Below are positions 35,124 through 42,359 of a stretch of 64,000 nt of DNA, in pieces. The stretch is from Vicingaceae bacterium (lineage in GTDB: Bacteria > Bacteroidota > Bacteroidia > Flavobacteriales_E > Vicingaceae), in the NCBI GenBank assembly GCA_028245195.1, contig JAOKCF010000001.1, positions 62,001-126,000 of the forward strand, given 5' to 3'. A model generated the notes under the pieces. That model had not been told where the DNA came from and searched no databases. It saw only the letters and a list, made by a program, of their open reading frames with translations. The number at the start of each line of letters is the position of its first letter. The first letter of the stretch is position 1. The position numbers and the translations under genes were made by a program.

Positions 35124-36734
35124 ATGAAAAAAATAAGCCTTACTCTCTGTTTTTTGTTTTCAGCAATGATTGGAACCTTCGCTCAACAGAAAAACGAAAA
35201 ACGATTACATAAAGATTCCCTACAATACGATAAATTTGGAAAATTACTTTATACAGTAGTTAGCCAGTATGTGGACAGTGTTGACAGTGAAGAACTAATT
35301 GAAAATGCAATTAAAGGAATGCTGAAGGAGCTTGACCCTCACTCAGTCTATATCCCGGAAAAAGAGTACGATCGGATGAATGAACCGCTTGAGGGTAACT
35401 TTGAAGGAATTGGAATCCAATTTAATATATTAAATGACACTCTTGTTGTAGTTTCTCCAATTTCAGGAGGACCTTCCGAAGAAGTTGGGATTTCTTCCGG
35501 TGACAAAATTATTTTTGTTGGTAAAGAAAATATTGCAGGGACCGGATTACAAAATAGTGATGTTCAGCGATTATTGAGAGGAAAGAAAGGAACTTTAGTT
35601 GAGGTACAAATAAAACGAAATGGAGAAAAGAACCTTCTTCCATTTGAGATTAAAAGAGACAAAATCCCAATTTACAGTGTAGATGCATCTTACATGGCAA
35701 CACCTGAAACGGGTTACATTAAAGTGAATCGCTTTGCCAGGACTACCATGAAAGAGTTTGTTCAAGCTATCGATACATTAAAAAGAGATGGAGCAAAGAA
35801 TTTAATTTTAGATTTACGAGGTAATGGCGGAGGCTACTTAACTACTGCCTTTCAGCTAGCTGACCAATTCTTGGGCGCGGGAAAAATGATTGTTTACACT
35901 CAAGGGGAGAACCAAGTTAGACAAGAGTATAAAGCAACAAGGATAGGTACCTTCGAAACGGGTAAACTTATTGTTTTAATTGATGAAGGTTCAGCATCTG
36001 CTTCTGAAATTGTTTCAGGAGCTGTTCAAGACTGGGACCGAGGAATGATCATTGGTCGCAGATCATTTGGAAAGGGTCTAGTGCAGAAGCCATTTAACTT
36101 ACCTGATGGTTCTGCCATTAGATTAACTACTGCCCGTTATTACACTCCCACCGGAAGATCTATACAAAGACCATATAATGAAGGGAAAGAAAATTATTAT
36201 AACGAATTAAATAGAAGATTTGAGAGTGGTGAACTAATGGAACGAGATTCAATTAATTTTCCAGATTCATTAACTTACTACACTCCAAACAAGAGAGTAG
36301 TGTATGGCGGAGGGGGTATTATGCCAGATATTTTTATCGCATTAGACACTACCATCAATACTCAATTGAATCGAAATCTTATTAGGAGAGGCGTATACAA
36401 TCAATTTGTATTAAGTTATTTAAATACTCATCGCGAAGAGTTAAAAATAAAATATCCAGCTTTCGAATCATTCAAATCAGACTTTAAATTAGATGACAAA
36501 TTAATTGAAGATTTTTTCGCGTTCGCCCAAAAGAAGAAGGTAAAAAAAGACGAGGATGATTATAAAAAATCAAAAAGACTAATTGAATCACAATTAACTG
36601 CTCTTTTCGCAAGAAATCTGTATTCTGTGTCTGCCTATTTTGAAATTATTAATGAATTAAATGATTCATATCTTGAAGCGTTAAAAATTCTTAAAGGTGA
36701 CGCATTCGAGGAGGCGAAACTCAACTATGAATAA
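35124..36734 (+). CDS. Carboxy-terminal processing protease (S41, CtpA type)
   Basis: A 536-residue exported protease with a signal peptide ending near TFAQ (residue 21). A helical region is followed by a PDZ domain at about 90-180 (GIGIQFNILNDTLVVVSPI, GLQNSDVQRLLRGKKGT). The S41 catalytic core has ILDLRGNGGGYL, the serine loop DEGSASASEIVSGA (nucleophile expected at S292) and the base lysine in RRSFGKGLVQ (K317). The C-terminal extension of some 150 residues is rich in charged helices, usual for Bacteroidota members. Such enzymes trim C termini of periplasmic proteins and control peptidoglycan hydrolases elsewhere; the substrate here is unknown. Confidence 0.94.
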   Translation: MKKISLTLCFLFSAMIGTFAQQKNEKRLHKDSLQYDKFGKLLYTVVSQYVDSVDSEELIENAIKGMLKELDPHSVYIPEKEYDRMNEPLEGNFEGIGIQFNILNDTLVVVSPISGGPSEEVGISSGDKIIFVGKENIAGTGLQNSDVQRLLRGKKGTLVEVQIKRNGEKNLLPFEIKRDKIPIYSVDASYMATPETGYIKVNRFARTTMKEFVQAIDTLKRDGAKNLILDLRGNGGGYLTTAFQLADQFLGAGKMIVYTQGENQVRQEYKATRIGTFETGKLIVLIDEGSASASEIVSGAVQDWDRGMIIGRRSFGKGLVQKPFNLPDGSAIRLTTARYYTPTGRSIQRPYNEGKENYYNELNRRFESGELMERDSINFPDSLTYYTPNKRVVYGGGGIMPDIFIALDTTINTQLNRNLIRRGVYNQFVLSYLNTHREELKIKYPAFESFKSDFKLDDKLIEDFFAFAQKKKVKKDEDDYKKSKRLIESQLTALFARNLYSVSAYFEIINELNDSYLEALKILKGDAFEEAKLNYE

Positions 36735-36735
36735 T

Positions 36736-36743
36736 TATATTTG
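36736..36743 (+). promoter_or_regulatory. Candidate promoter -7 box for the DUF1573 gene
   Basis: TATATTTG (followed by C) matches TAnnTTTG just after the protease stop and 27 bases before the ATG at 36771. Confidence 0.4.
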
Positions 36744-36770
36744 CACTTTAAAAATTTAAAACAATAAACT

Positions 36771-37328
36771 ATGAACGATAATGTAAAAACGGGTCTTTTA
36801 GTAGCCTTTTCAATTCTAACTTTGGTGAACACTGTTATGATATTTTCAGACGATGATGTTTCTTATGACAGACCTGAGCGAAGTATCTCTACTTCAGCTC
36901 CAATAACTCCTGCTACTCCGACAAATACAGCAATGGACAATAACGCAGCAGTTGTACCTCAGAATACAGGTCCAAAAACGGCTATTCAATTTACTGAAAT
37001 GGAACATGATTTTGGAACTATTGATCAAAACACTACAAACCCTAAAGTATTTTCATTTACAAATACAGGAGATGAGCCTTTAATCATTTCAGACGCAAAA
37101 GGCAGCTGTGGTTGCACCGTACCTGAATACCCAAGACAACCAATTGCTCCAGGTGAAACAGGAAACATCAAAGTAGTTTATAGTCCTGGAACGCAAGCAA
37201 ACCAGCAAACAAAATCAATTACCATTACTGCTAATACAGAGCCTGCAACAACTGTTTTAAGAATTAAAGCGAATGTGACTCCAGGTGAGAGTGCAGGAAA
37301 CGCAGCCCCAATAGAAATAGGAGAGTAA
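36771..37328 (+). CDS. DUF1573 domain protein
   Basis: The 185-residue protein has an N-terminal hydrophobic helix (TGLLVAFSILTLVNTVMIF) as signal or anchor and a Thr/Pro/Ala linker. A single DUF1573 domain follows from about residue 75: MEHDFGTIDQNTT, FSFTNTGDEPLIISDAKGSC ending in GCTVPEYP, and PIAPGETGNIKVVYSPGTQ. This Ig-like fold is very common in Bacteroidota exported proteins and has a conserved CGC pair; its function is not known. It ends at a terminator and probably has its own promoter. Confidence 0.9.
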   Translation: MNDNVKTGLLVAFSILTLVNTVMIFSDDDVSYDRPERSISTSAPITPATPTNTAMDNNAAVVPQNTGPKTAIQFTEMEHDFGTIDQNTTNPKVFSFTNTGDEPLIISDAKGSCGCTVPEYPRQPIAPGETGNIKVVYSPGTQANQQTKSITITANTEPATTVLRIKANVTPGESAGNAAPIEIGE

Positions 37329-37350
37329 AAAACAACTTTATCAATAACCT

Positions 37351-37383
37351 AAAAGCCATTCTGAAATTCAGGATGGCTTTTTT
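37351..37383 (+). terminator. Terminator after the DUF1573 gene
   Basis: AAAAGCCATTCTGA pairs with TCAGGATGGCTTTT around a 3-base loop with one G-T pair, followed by further T residues. Confidence 0.9.
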
Positions 37384-37796
37384 ATGCCTTTGAATGAAAA
37401 AAGCAATAGCTACTCTATCCTTCCTTTTAATTTTAAAAAGTCATAGGGAGAAACTTAATAAGTAGCTTATGGTATATCTTAATCTTATGTAGTAGCCATC
37501 TCATGTTAGGTTTGGTAACATAGATACCATGACTTCAATTTTTGAATATCTATTGATGAGCATTCAATTGATTCCTATTTAGTTACTGAATTAATTCATT
37601 ATTAAGTTCAATTACGTGACAGATTAGTGTGACCGCAGCGACTCTCAAAGTAGAACACATTTACAGAGATTATCACTTATGGTGTTTGTCTCCACCAACT
37701 TATTCTACAGAGATTTAAGTAGTCCTTTACCTTCGAAAATACTTATTCCTAAAAATTACATAAGAGCAACCACAAACGTGTTACATCTAAAAAACA
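37384..37796. other. Gene-free interval, possible relic
   Basis: I find no gene in these 413 bases. A 23-codon frame starting at 37394 (MKKAIATLSFLLILK) looks like the start of an export signal that stops at once (TAG ending at 37465), so it may be the relic of a lost gene. Stop codons are dense in all frames after it. Confidence 0.4.
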
Positions 37797-37826
37797 AAAC
37801 CCCTTCCGCTTAAACGGAAGGGGTTT
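37797..37826 (-). terminator. Terminator after the Omp28-type pseudogene
   Basis: A perfect 12-bp stem, AAACCCCTTCCG with CGGAAGGGGTTT, has a 6-base loop. Read on the minus strand it runs into TTTTGTTTTTT. It ends the xerD-side transcript. Confidence 0.93.
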
Positions 37827-37865
37827 ATAAATTTAATCAGTTAATTTACTGGTTAACTAAACTTC

Positions 37866-39945
37866 TTACTTATTTACAGTAATCTTTTTAGTTACCAATT
37901 TATCTCCAATACGAAGTGTAGTAAAGTAAATTCCGTTACTTAACATAGAAACGTTAAGTGCTATTCTTTGATTTCCTTGAGCTATTAAACCTAGATCTTG
38001 AGACATTACTTCTTTTCCTGTAATATCTCTTACCATCACTGAAACGTTTTCTCTATCCTCCAAATCAATTGAGATATTGGTGATGTCTTTACTTGGATTA
38101 GGATAAACCTCAAAAGTTGTATTTCCTTTTGCTTCATTTTTCGAAATACCTACTCCTAGCAATTGATTTAACTTAACTTCTTTTGCATTCAACACTTCAT
38201 ATTCTTCAAGACCTGGACCTCTGTATGCAATTACAGCTACTAGATATACTTGACCCTCATTATATGAATTATCTAAACTTACATTAAAGTTTCTTTGATA
38301 ATCCGTGTAAAGTGCTATAGGCGATGAAATAACAGTAGCGTCACCATAAGTAGATGGAAGAGTTTGTCTGTGCACATGCTCGTGAACGTATCCTACAATT
38401 GGATCACCTAATCCAGCGAATGGATGCCCTGCAGTTGCGTTATAGAAGTTTCTTTGGTCGTAAGTAGCTCCTCCTGTTACACTATCTTCCACTATCATCA
38501 AACTCATGCTTATATCTCCAGGTAATGGGTAGTCAACAAAATTAGATTTTACATCAACATCTATTTGTCTTGTTGCATTGTTATAGTTCCCTTTAATATC
38601 CACATTCACGAGCGCTCCATCTGCTGTTCTATCTCGAGCTCTTATAAACCATGGGTTCGAACTAGATGGAACAGAAGCATTAAAGTTGATTCCAAAAGTT
38701 GGCCTAGCCTCTCCATCAAACAATATTCTATCAACCATACCTCTGTGCTGGAGCGCTGTTATTACCAAGATCACTACAAAGCTCAACTAATTCGTTATTT
38801 GTCATTGGATCAGTACCAAAACAAGCATGCAAGCCAACTAGTATGCTGTTCTGCACATTATTTAGAATATATTCAGAAGTAATGGTTGCATTCGGGCAAA
38901 ATCCACATGGCACAGTGGTGAACTCTTCTAACAATGCATTTCTAGTTACAGTTTGACCAAAATTAATAAATGATGTTGCTGAAGCTGAATTATTTGATGG
39001 ATTTTCATCCGCTACCCCGTTTGGATTACTTCCAGTAACTTTTACTGTGTATGAAGCTCCTGCAATTGGAGACCATCCTGTTGGATGAGTATATATGTAT
39101 GACGAGCCTGGTGCGATATTAGCAGAAATATTTGCCGTTCTATTATTTAAACCACCGTCTGCAGTCCATGTTAAATCAAAACTTGTAATCGCTGCAGAAC
39201 CGTTATTCTTCGCTTCACCAGTAATTGTAATTGTACTAGTACTACTACGTGATTCAACTCTATCCAAATCTACAGACGAAATCACAATATCGTTAGCAGT
39301 TCTGTTACCTTGAATAAATTCGTAGTAAACATTATCTGTTGGATCAGATGCATTACCGCCATTTGTAACAAATGATTGTGTGCTTGGAGCTCCTGCTATT
39401 TCTATTGCAGTAGTAGCATCAATTTGCACACCAAGTGTTAGATTCAAAGTCGTGTTAAAAGACCTCAAATCAGCGATATATATATTGTTTGTAGTTTCTT
39501 CTAAAACGATTCCCCAATAGGTCCAATGACCCTGTGCAGTATTAATTGCTCCAACTGGAGAAGAATAGGAAGCAAAATTTACCCAAAGTTGTCTATTTGG
39601 AGCAGTACCATGTACTTTCATTATCACACCGTCATTACCAGCACCTTGCTGCAATCCCCATATCAAAACTGACTTATCAGGAATATTAGCACCAGGTAGT
39701 GTTGTGTTTGTTGTTGTTGGAACAGTAGTAGCTGAACCTGTAAAAGTTAATACTCCAGAGTTAGAAACCTTAAAATTAGTTTCTGGACTACCATTAAATT
39801 TAAATGGTATAGTTTGAAGCGGCGACCACTGTAATCCTAGAGCTGTCGTTGAAGCTGGCATTAACACTGAGTAACCATCCCCTGCGGTAACGCCTGTTGC
39901 ACCAAATGGCTGTTCAGCATCTGTATTTAAACCACCTGGGTTCAT
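37866..39945 (-). pseudogene. Omp28-type T9SS cargo gene, 5'-truncated and frameshifted
   Basis: Two overlapping minus-strand frames (39945-38731 and 38786-37866) together make one protein of about 690 residues. The first starts MNPGGLNTDAEQPFG without any signal peptide, then has Ig/BACON-like strands and the Omp28 signature ALLEEFTTVPCGFCPNATIT. It runs to NNSAPAQ and stops. The second frame takes over near base 38747 with RGMVDRILFDGEARP and ends in a type A sorting domain (EVYPNPSKD, GIYFTTLRI, KKITVNK). One inserted base, or two lost, would explain the break; no slippery heptamer is visible there. A cargo without an export signal cannot reach T9SS. Its start codon overlaps the xerD stop (ATGA) inside a 22-bp palindrome. 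Confidence 0.85.
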
Positions 39946-40844
39946 TTCACCCTAGGGTGAAATGCAGTTATGGCTTCTCTCAAGTATTGTCGATCTAGGT
40001 GTGTATAAATCTCTGTAGTCGTAATAGATTTATGACCCAACATTTCTTGAATAACCCTTAAATCTGCCCCTCCATCAATCAAGTGTGTTGCGAACGAATG
40101 TCTGAACGTATGGGGACTTACACCTTTAGAGATATTAGCTTTTTCGCAAAGTTTTTTGACAATTGTGAAAATCATAACTCGGGTTAGTCCTGCTCCTCTA
40201 TTGTTTAAGAAAACAACATCCTCCGCATCTTTTTTAACCATTTGATGGTTTCGACGGTGCTCAAAATAATAGCGAATAAATTTAATTGCTGTCGATCCAA
40301 TTGGGACAATTCTTTCTTTGTTCCCTTTACCAGTTATACGAATAAACCCCTCCTCAAATAGGAGGTTTGAAATCTTTAAATGAATGAGCTCTGAAACACG
40401 CAATCCACAACCATACAAGGTTTCTAAAATTGCTCTATTCCTCTCCCCTTCTCTACTGCTCAAATCTATTGATTTAATAATGGAATCTATTTCTTCTATA
40501 GATAACACCTCGGGAATTTTCATCCCTAACTTAGGTCCTTCAACTAATGAGGTAGGATTCCGCACAACGACATCTTCCATCATTAAGTAGTTAAAAAACG
40601 CCTTAATTCCTGATAAAATTCTCGCTTGGGAACGAGGACCAATTTCAACATCATACAACCAAGCCATGAAATCTTGTACGTGACCAATTTCAACTTCGTT
40701 CGGTCCAGGATTTAAAGATTTCAATTCTAAGAACTGAAAAAACTTAGAAAGATCCCTTAAATAGGCGTCAATCGAATTGGAAGAAAGTGACTTTTCTAAT
40801 TTTAAGTAGGCTTGGAATCCTTTTTTATAGTTAAGTAACTTCAT
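39942..40844 (-). CDS. xerD: Tyrosine recombinase XerD/XerC type
   Basis: I chose ATG 40844 (MKLLNYKKGFQAYLKLEKSL); a longer frame reaches back over the promoter region. The 300-residue product has the N-terminal SAM-like core-binding domain and a complete catalytic set: R in YGCGLRVSELIHL, K in ITGKGNKERIVP, H-x-x-R in HTFRHSFATHLID, H in LGHKSITTTEIY and the tyrosine in the same segment. Xer recombinases resolve chromosome dimers at dif. The protein ends in AFHPRVK; the last codons form one arm of a palindrome. No integrase-associated att sites, phage or cassette genes are close, so a housekeeping role is most likely. Confidence 0.93.
   Translation of the reverse strand: MKLLNYKKGFQAYLKLEKSLSSNSIDAYLRDLSKFFQFLELKSLNPGPNEVEIGHVQDFMAWLYDVEIGPRSQARILSGIKAFFNYLMMEDVVVRNPTSLVEGPKLGMKIPEVLSIEEIDSIIKSIDLSSREGERNRAILETLYGCGLRVSELIHLKISNLLFEEGFIRITGKGNKERIVPIGSTAIKFIRYYFEHRRNHQMVKKDAEDVVFLNNRGAGLTRVMIFTIVKKLCEKANISKGVSPHTFRHSFATHLIDGGADLRVIQEMLGHKSITTTEIYTHLDRQYLREAITAFHPRVK
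39943..39964. repeat. Perfect 22-bp palindrome at the xerD/Omp28 junction
   Basis: CATTTCACCCT (39943-39953) is followed at once by its exact reverse complement AGGGTGAAATG (39954-39964). It spans the last six sense codons plus part of the stop of xerD and the first codon of the truncated Omp28 frame. There is no T-run, so it is not an ordinary terminator. Confidence 0.9.
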
Positions 40845-40849
40845 CGTTA

Positions 40850-40857
40850 CAAATGTA
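40850..40857 (-). promoter_or_regulatory. Candidate xerD promoter -7 box
   Basis: Minus-strand TACATTTG matches TAnnTTTG and ends 5 bases before the xerD ATG. It directly abuts the aroQ box on the other strand. Confidence 0.45.
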
Positions 40858-40865
40858 TAATTTTG
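40858..40865 (+). promoter_or_regulatory. Candidate aroQ promoter -7 box
   Basis: Plus-strand TAATTTTG matches TAnnTTTG, 8 bases before the chosen aroQ ATG at 40874, and abuts the minus-strand box of xerD. Confidence 0.45.
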
Positions 40866-40873
40866 ATCTTGAA

Positions 40874-41302
40874 ATGAGCCATTTAAAAATTGCAATAATA
40901 AACGGTCCCAATTTAAATTTACTTGGAATTAGACAACCTGAAATATATGGGAGTCAAACATTTGAGCAACATTACACCTACTTGGAGAGTAAATTTCCAA
41001 ACGTTGAGTTCAGTTATTTCCAATCTAATTCAGAAGGTGACTTAGTTGATTACCTTCAAAAGATCGGCTTTGAAGAGGTATGCATTATATTAAATGCTGG
41101 AGGCTACACTCATACTTCAGTAGCTATTGCTGATGCTGTTGCAGCAATTTCAGCAAAAGTAATTGAAGTTCATATTTCTCAACCTGCAGCTCGTGAAGAA
41201 CAAAGACATATTTCTTTGCTGTCGAAATATGCTAAAGGAAGTATATCAGGTTTAGGATTATACTCTTACGAAGCAGCCATTCAATACTATACTAACAATT
41301 AA
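40874..41302 (+). CDS. aroQ: Type II 3-dehydroquinate dehydratase
   Basis: Catalyses the third step of the shikimate pathway. The start at 40874 (MSHLKIAIINGPNLNLLG) puts the conserved NGPNLNLLG loop at the usual position; an upstream ATG at 40853 would add seven residues and overlap the promoter box. The 142-residue protein has the catalytic arginine and tyrosine (R20 and Y25 in GIRQPEIYG), SNSEGDLVDYLQ, LNAGGYTHTSVAIADA with the substrate-binding asparagine, and EVHISQPAAREEQRH. The last segment has QPAA where most members have NIxA. The gene is followed after 5 bases by a thioredoxin-like gene. Confidence 0.95.
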   Translation: MSHLKIAIINGPNLNLLGIRQPEIYGSQTFEQHYTYLESKFPNVEFSYFQSNSEGDLVDYLQKIGFEEVCIILNAGGYTHTSVAIADAVAAISAKVIEVHISQPAAREEQRHISLLSKYAKGSISGLGLYSYEAAIQYYTNN

Positions 41303-41307
41303 AAAAC

Positions 41308-41841
41308 ATGAAAAAATTACTATTTGTACTCGGGTTCACCTGTTCCTCATTTATCATACTTGGGCAAACAGGTGAAGTATTTCCAGAAATTGACGTATTT
41401 AATCTAAATAATGAAGCTGTTACTATTCCAAAAGATGTAAAAGGAAAGTATAGTTTAATTGGAGTTACTTTTTCGGAAGATGCTCAGCAAGACCTTTATA
41501 CTTGGAGTCAACCAGTTTTTAGCGAGTTTCTGGATGATAATAATCTTTCCAACTTAGTTTATGACCCACATGTTCACCTCATTTTAATGTTTACAGGAGC
41601 TAATAAATTAGCCTACAACATATCAAATCAACAAATTACCGAAGGTACTGATGAAAAATTGGCCGAAAATATTGTATTGTATAAAGGTGCAATGGAGAAT
41701 TATCGCAAGACTTTGAAAATGGAGGACCGTAAGAAGCCTTATTTTTTTGTTCTAGATAAACAAGACAAAATAATTTATGCTACTTCTGGAAGGTATACGA
41801 TGAAGGCATTGAGAGAAGTTGGTAACTTAATTGAAGAGTAG
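41308..41841 (+). CDS. Exported protein with a thioredoxin-like outline, function unknown
   Basis: A 177-residue product with a signal peptide (KLLFVLGFTCSSFIILGQ). The body reads FPEIDVFNLNNEAVTIPKDV, KGKYSLIGVTFSEDAQQDL, then a long linker and KPYFFVLDKQDKIIYATSG near the end. This is the strand order of a thioredoxin/peroxiredoxin-type fold, where an FVLDxxGxIxYxxxG hairpin closes the sheet. There is no CxxC or peroxidatic cysteine, so redox chemistry is not expected. I do not recognise a named family. It lies between aroQ (5-base gap) and ridA (1-base gap), probably in one transcript. Confidence 0.75.
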   Translation: MKKLLFVLGFTCSSFIILGQTGEVFPEIDVFNLNNEAVTIPKDVKGKYSLIGVTFSEDAQQDLYTWSQPVFSEFLDDNNLSNLVYDPHVHLILMFTGANKLAYNISNQQITEGTDEKLAENIVLYKGAMENYRKTLKMEDRKKPYFFVLDKQDKIIYATSGRYTMKALREVGNLIEE

Positions 41842-41842
41842 A

Positions 41843-42226
41843 ATGAAAAAAATAATCCAAACCAATAACGCCCCAGCTCCAATAGGGCCTTATTCGCAAG
41901 CTGTTTTGGCAGGTAACACCTTGTACACCTCAGGTCAAATTGCATTGGATAGTGAGAGTGGAGAATTAATAGTTTCCTCTATTGATGCAGAAACTAAAAA
42001 GGTAATGGAGAATATGCAAGCGGTGTTACAAGCTGCAGGAATGGACTTTGAAAATGTAGTAAAATCAACCATTTTTCTTTCTTCCATGAAACACTTTAAC
42101 GCTGTAAATGAAGTATACGGGAGTTATTTTGATCAACTAGCAGCTCCTTCTCGTGAAACCGTAGAAGTTTCGGAATTGCCAAGGAAGGTAAATGTTGAAA
42201 TTTCAATGATAGCAATCAAAGCCTAA
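41843..42226 (+). CDS. ridA: RidA family enamine/imine deaminase
   Basis: RidA proteins hydrolyse reactive enamine/imine intermediates released by PLP enzymes such as threonine dehydratase. I chose ATG 41843, which directly follows the preceding stop; a TTG at 41831 would overlap it. The 127-residue product has all family marks: APAPIGPYSQAVLAGNTLYT, SGQIALDSESGEL, VVKSTIFLSSMKHFNAVNEV, and the active-site arginine in PSRETVEVSELPRKVNVEIS. Its length is typical of the trimeric fold. Confidence 0.95.
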   Translation: MKKIIQTNNAPAPIGPYSQAVLAGNTLYTSGQIALDSESGELIVSSIDAETKKVMENMQAVLQAAGMDFENVVKSTIFLSSMKHFNAVNEVYGSYFDQLAAPSRETVEVSELPRKVNVEISMIAIKA

Positions 42227-42330
42227 GTAAAACTTACATTTTTGATGCATTTACTTTAAGTTGGAATGTAGTTCAATGGTTCATTTCAAGCAAGGTTAAG
42301 ATGAATGTGATAATCTCATTTAAATCACAT

Positions 42331-42359
42331 AAATGCATTACTTCTAAAGTAATGCATTT
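42331..42359. terminator. AT-rich bidirectional hairpin between ridA and ubiD
   Basis: AAATGCATTACTT and AAGTAATGCATTT form a perfect 13-bp stem with a CTA loop. It lies about 105 bases after the ridA stop and overlaps the last bases of the ubiD stop codon on the other strand. The T-runs are short, so efficiency may be low. Confidence 0.65.

Noticed and set aside
37394-37465. A 23-codon frame with a signal-like start
   Set aside because: It is too short, stops immediately and has no conserved neighbours; it is mentioned only as a possible relic.
38731-38786. Programmed ribosomal frameshift in the Omp28-type gene
   Set aside because: The overlap contains no slippery heptamer or clear stimulatory hairpin, and the gene also lacks its signal peptide. 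Mutation is simpler.
39943-39964. A dif site or recombination target of XerD
   Set aside because: dif is an imperfect 28-bp site with a 6-bp centre and AT-rich XerD arm. This palindrome has no spacer and a GC centre, and it lies within coding sequence.
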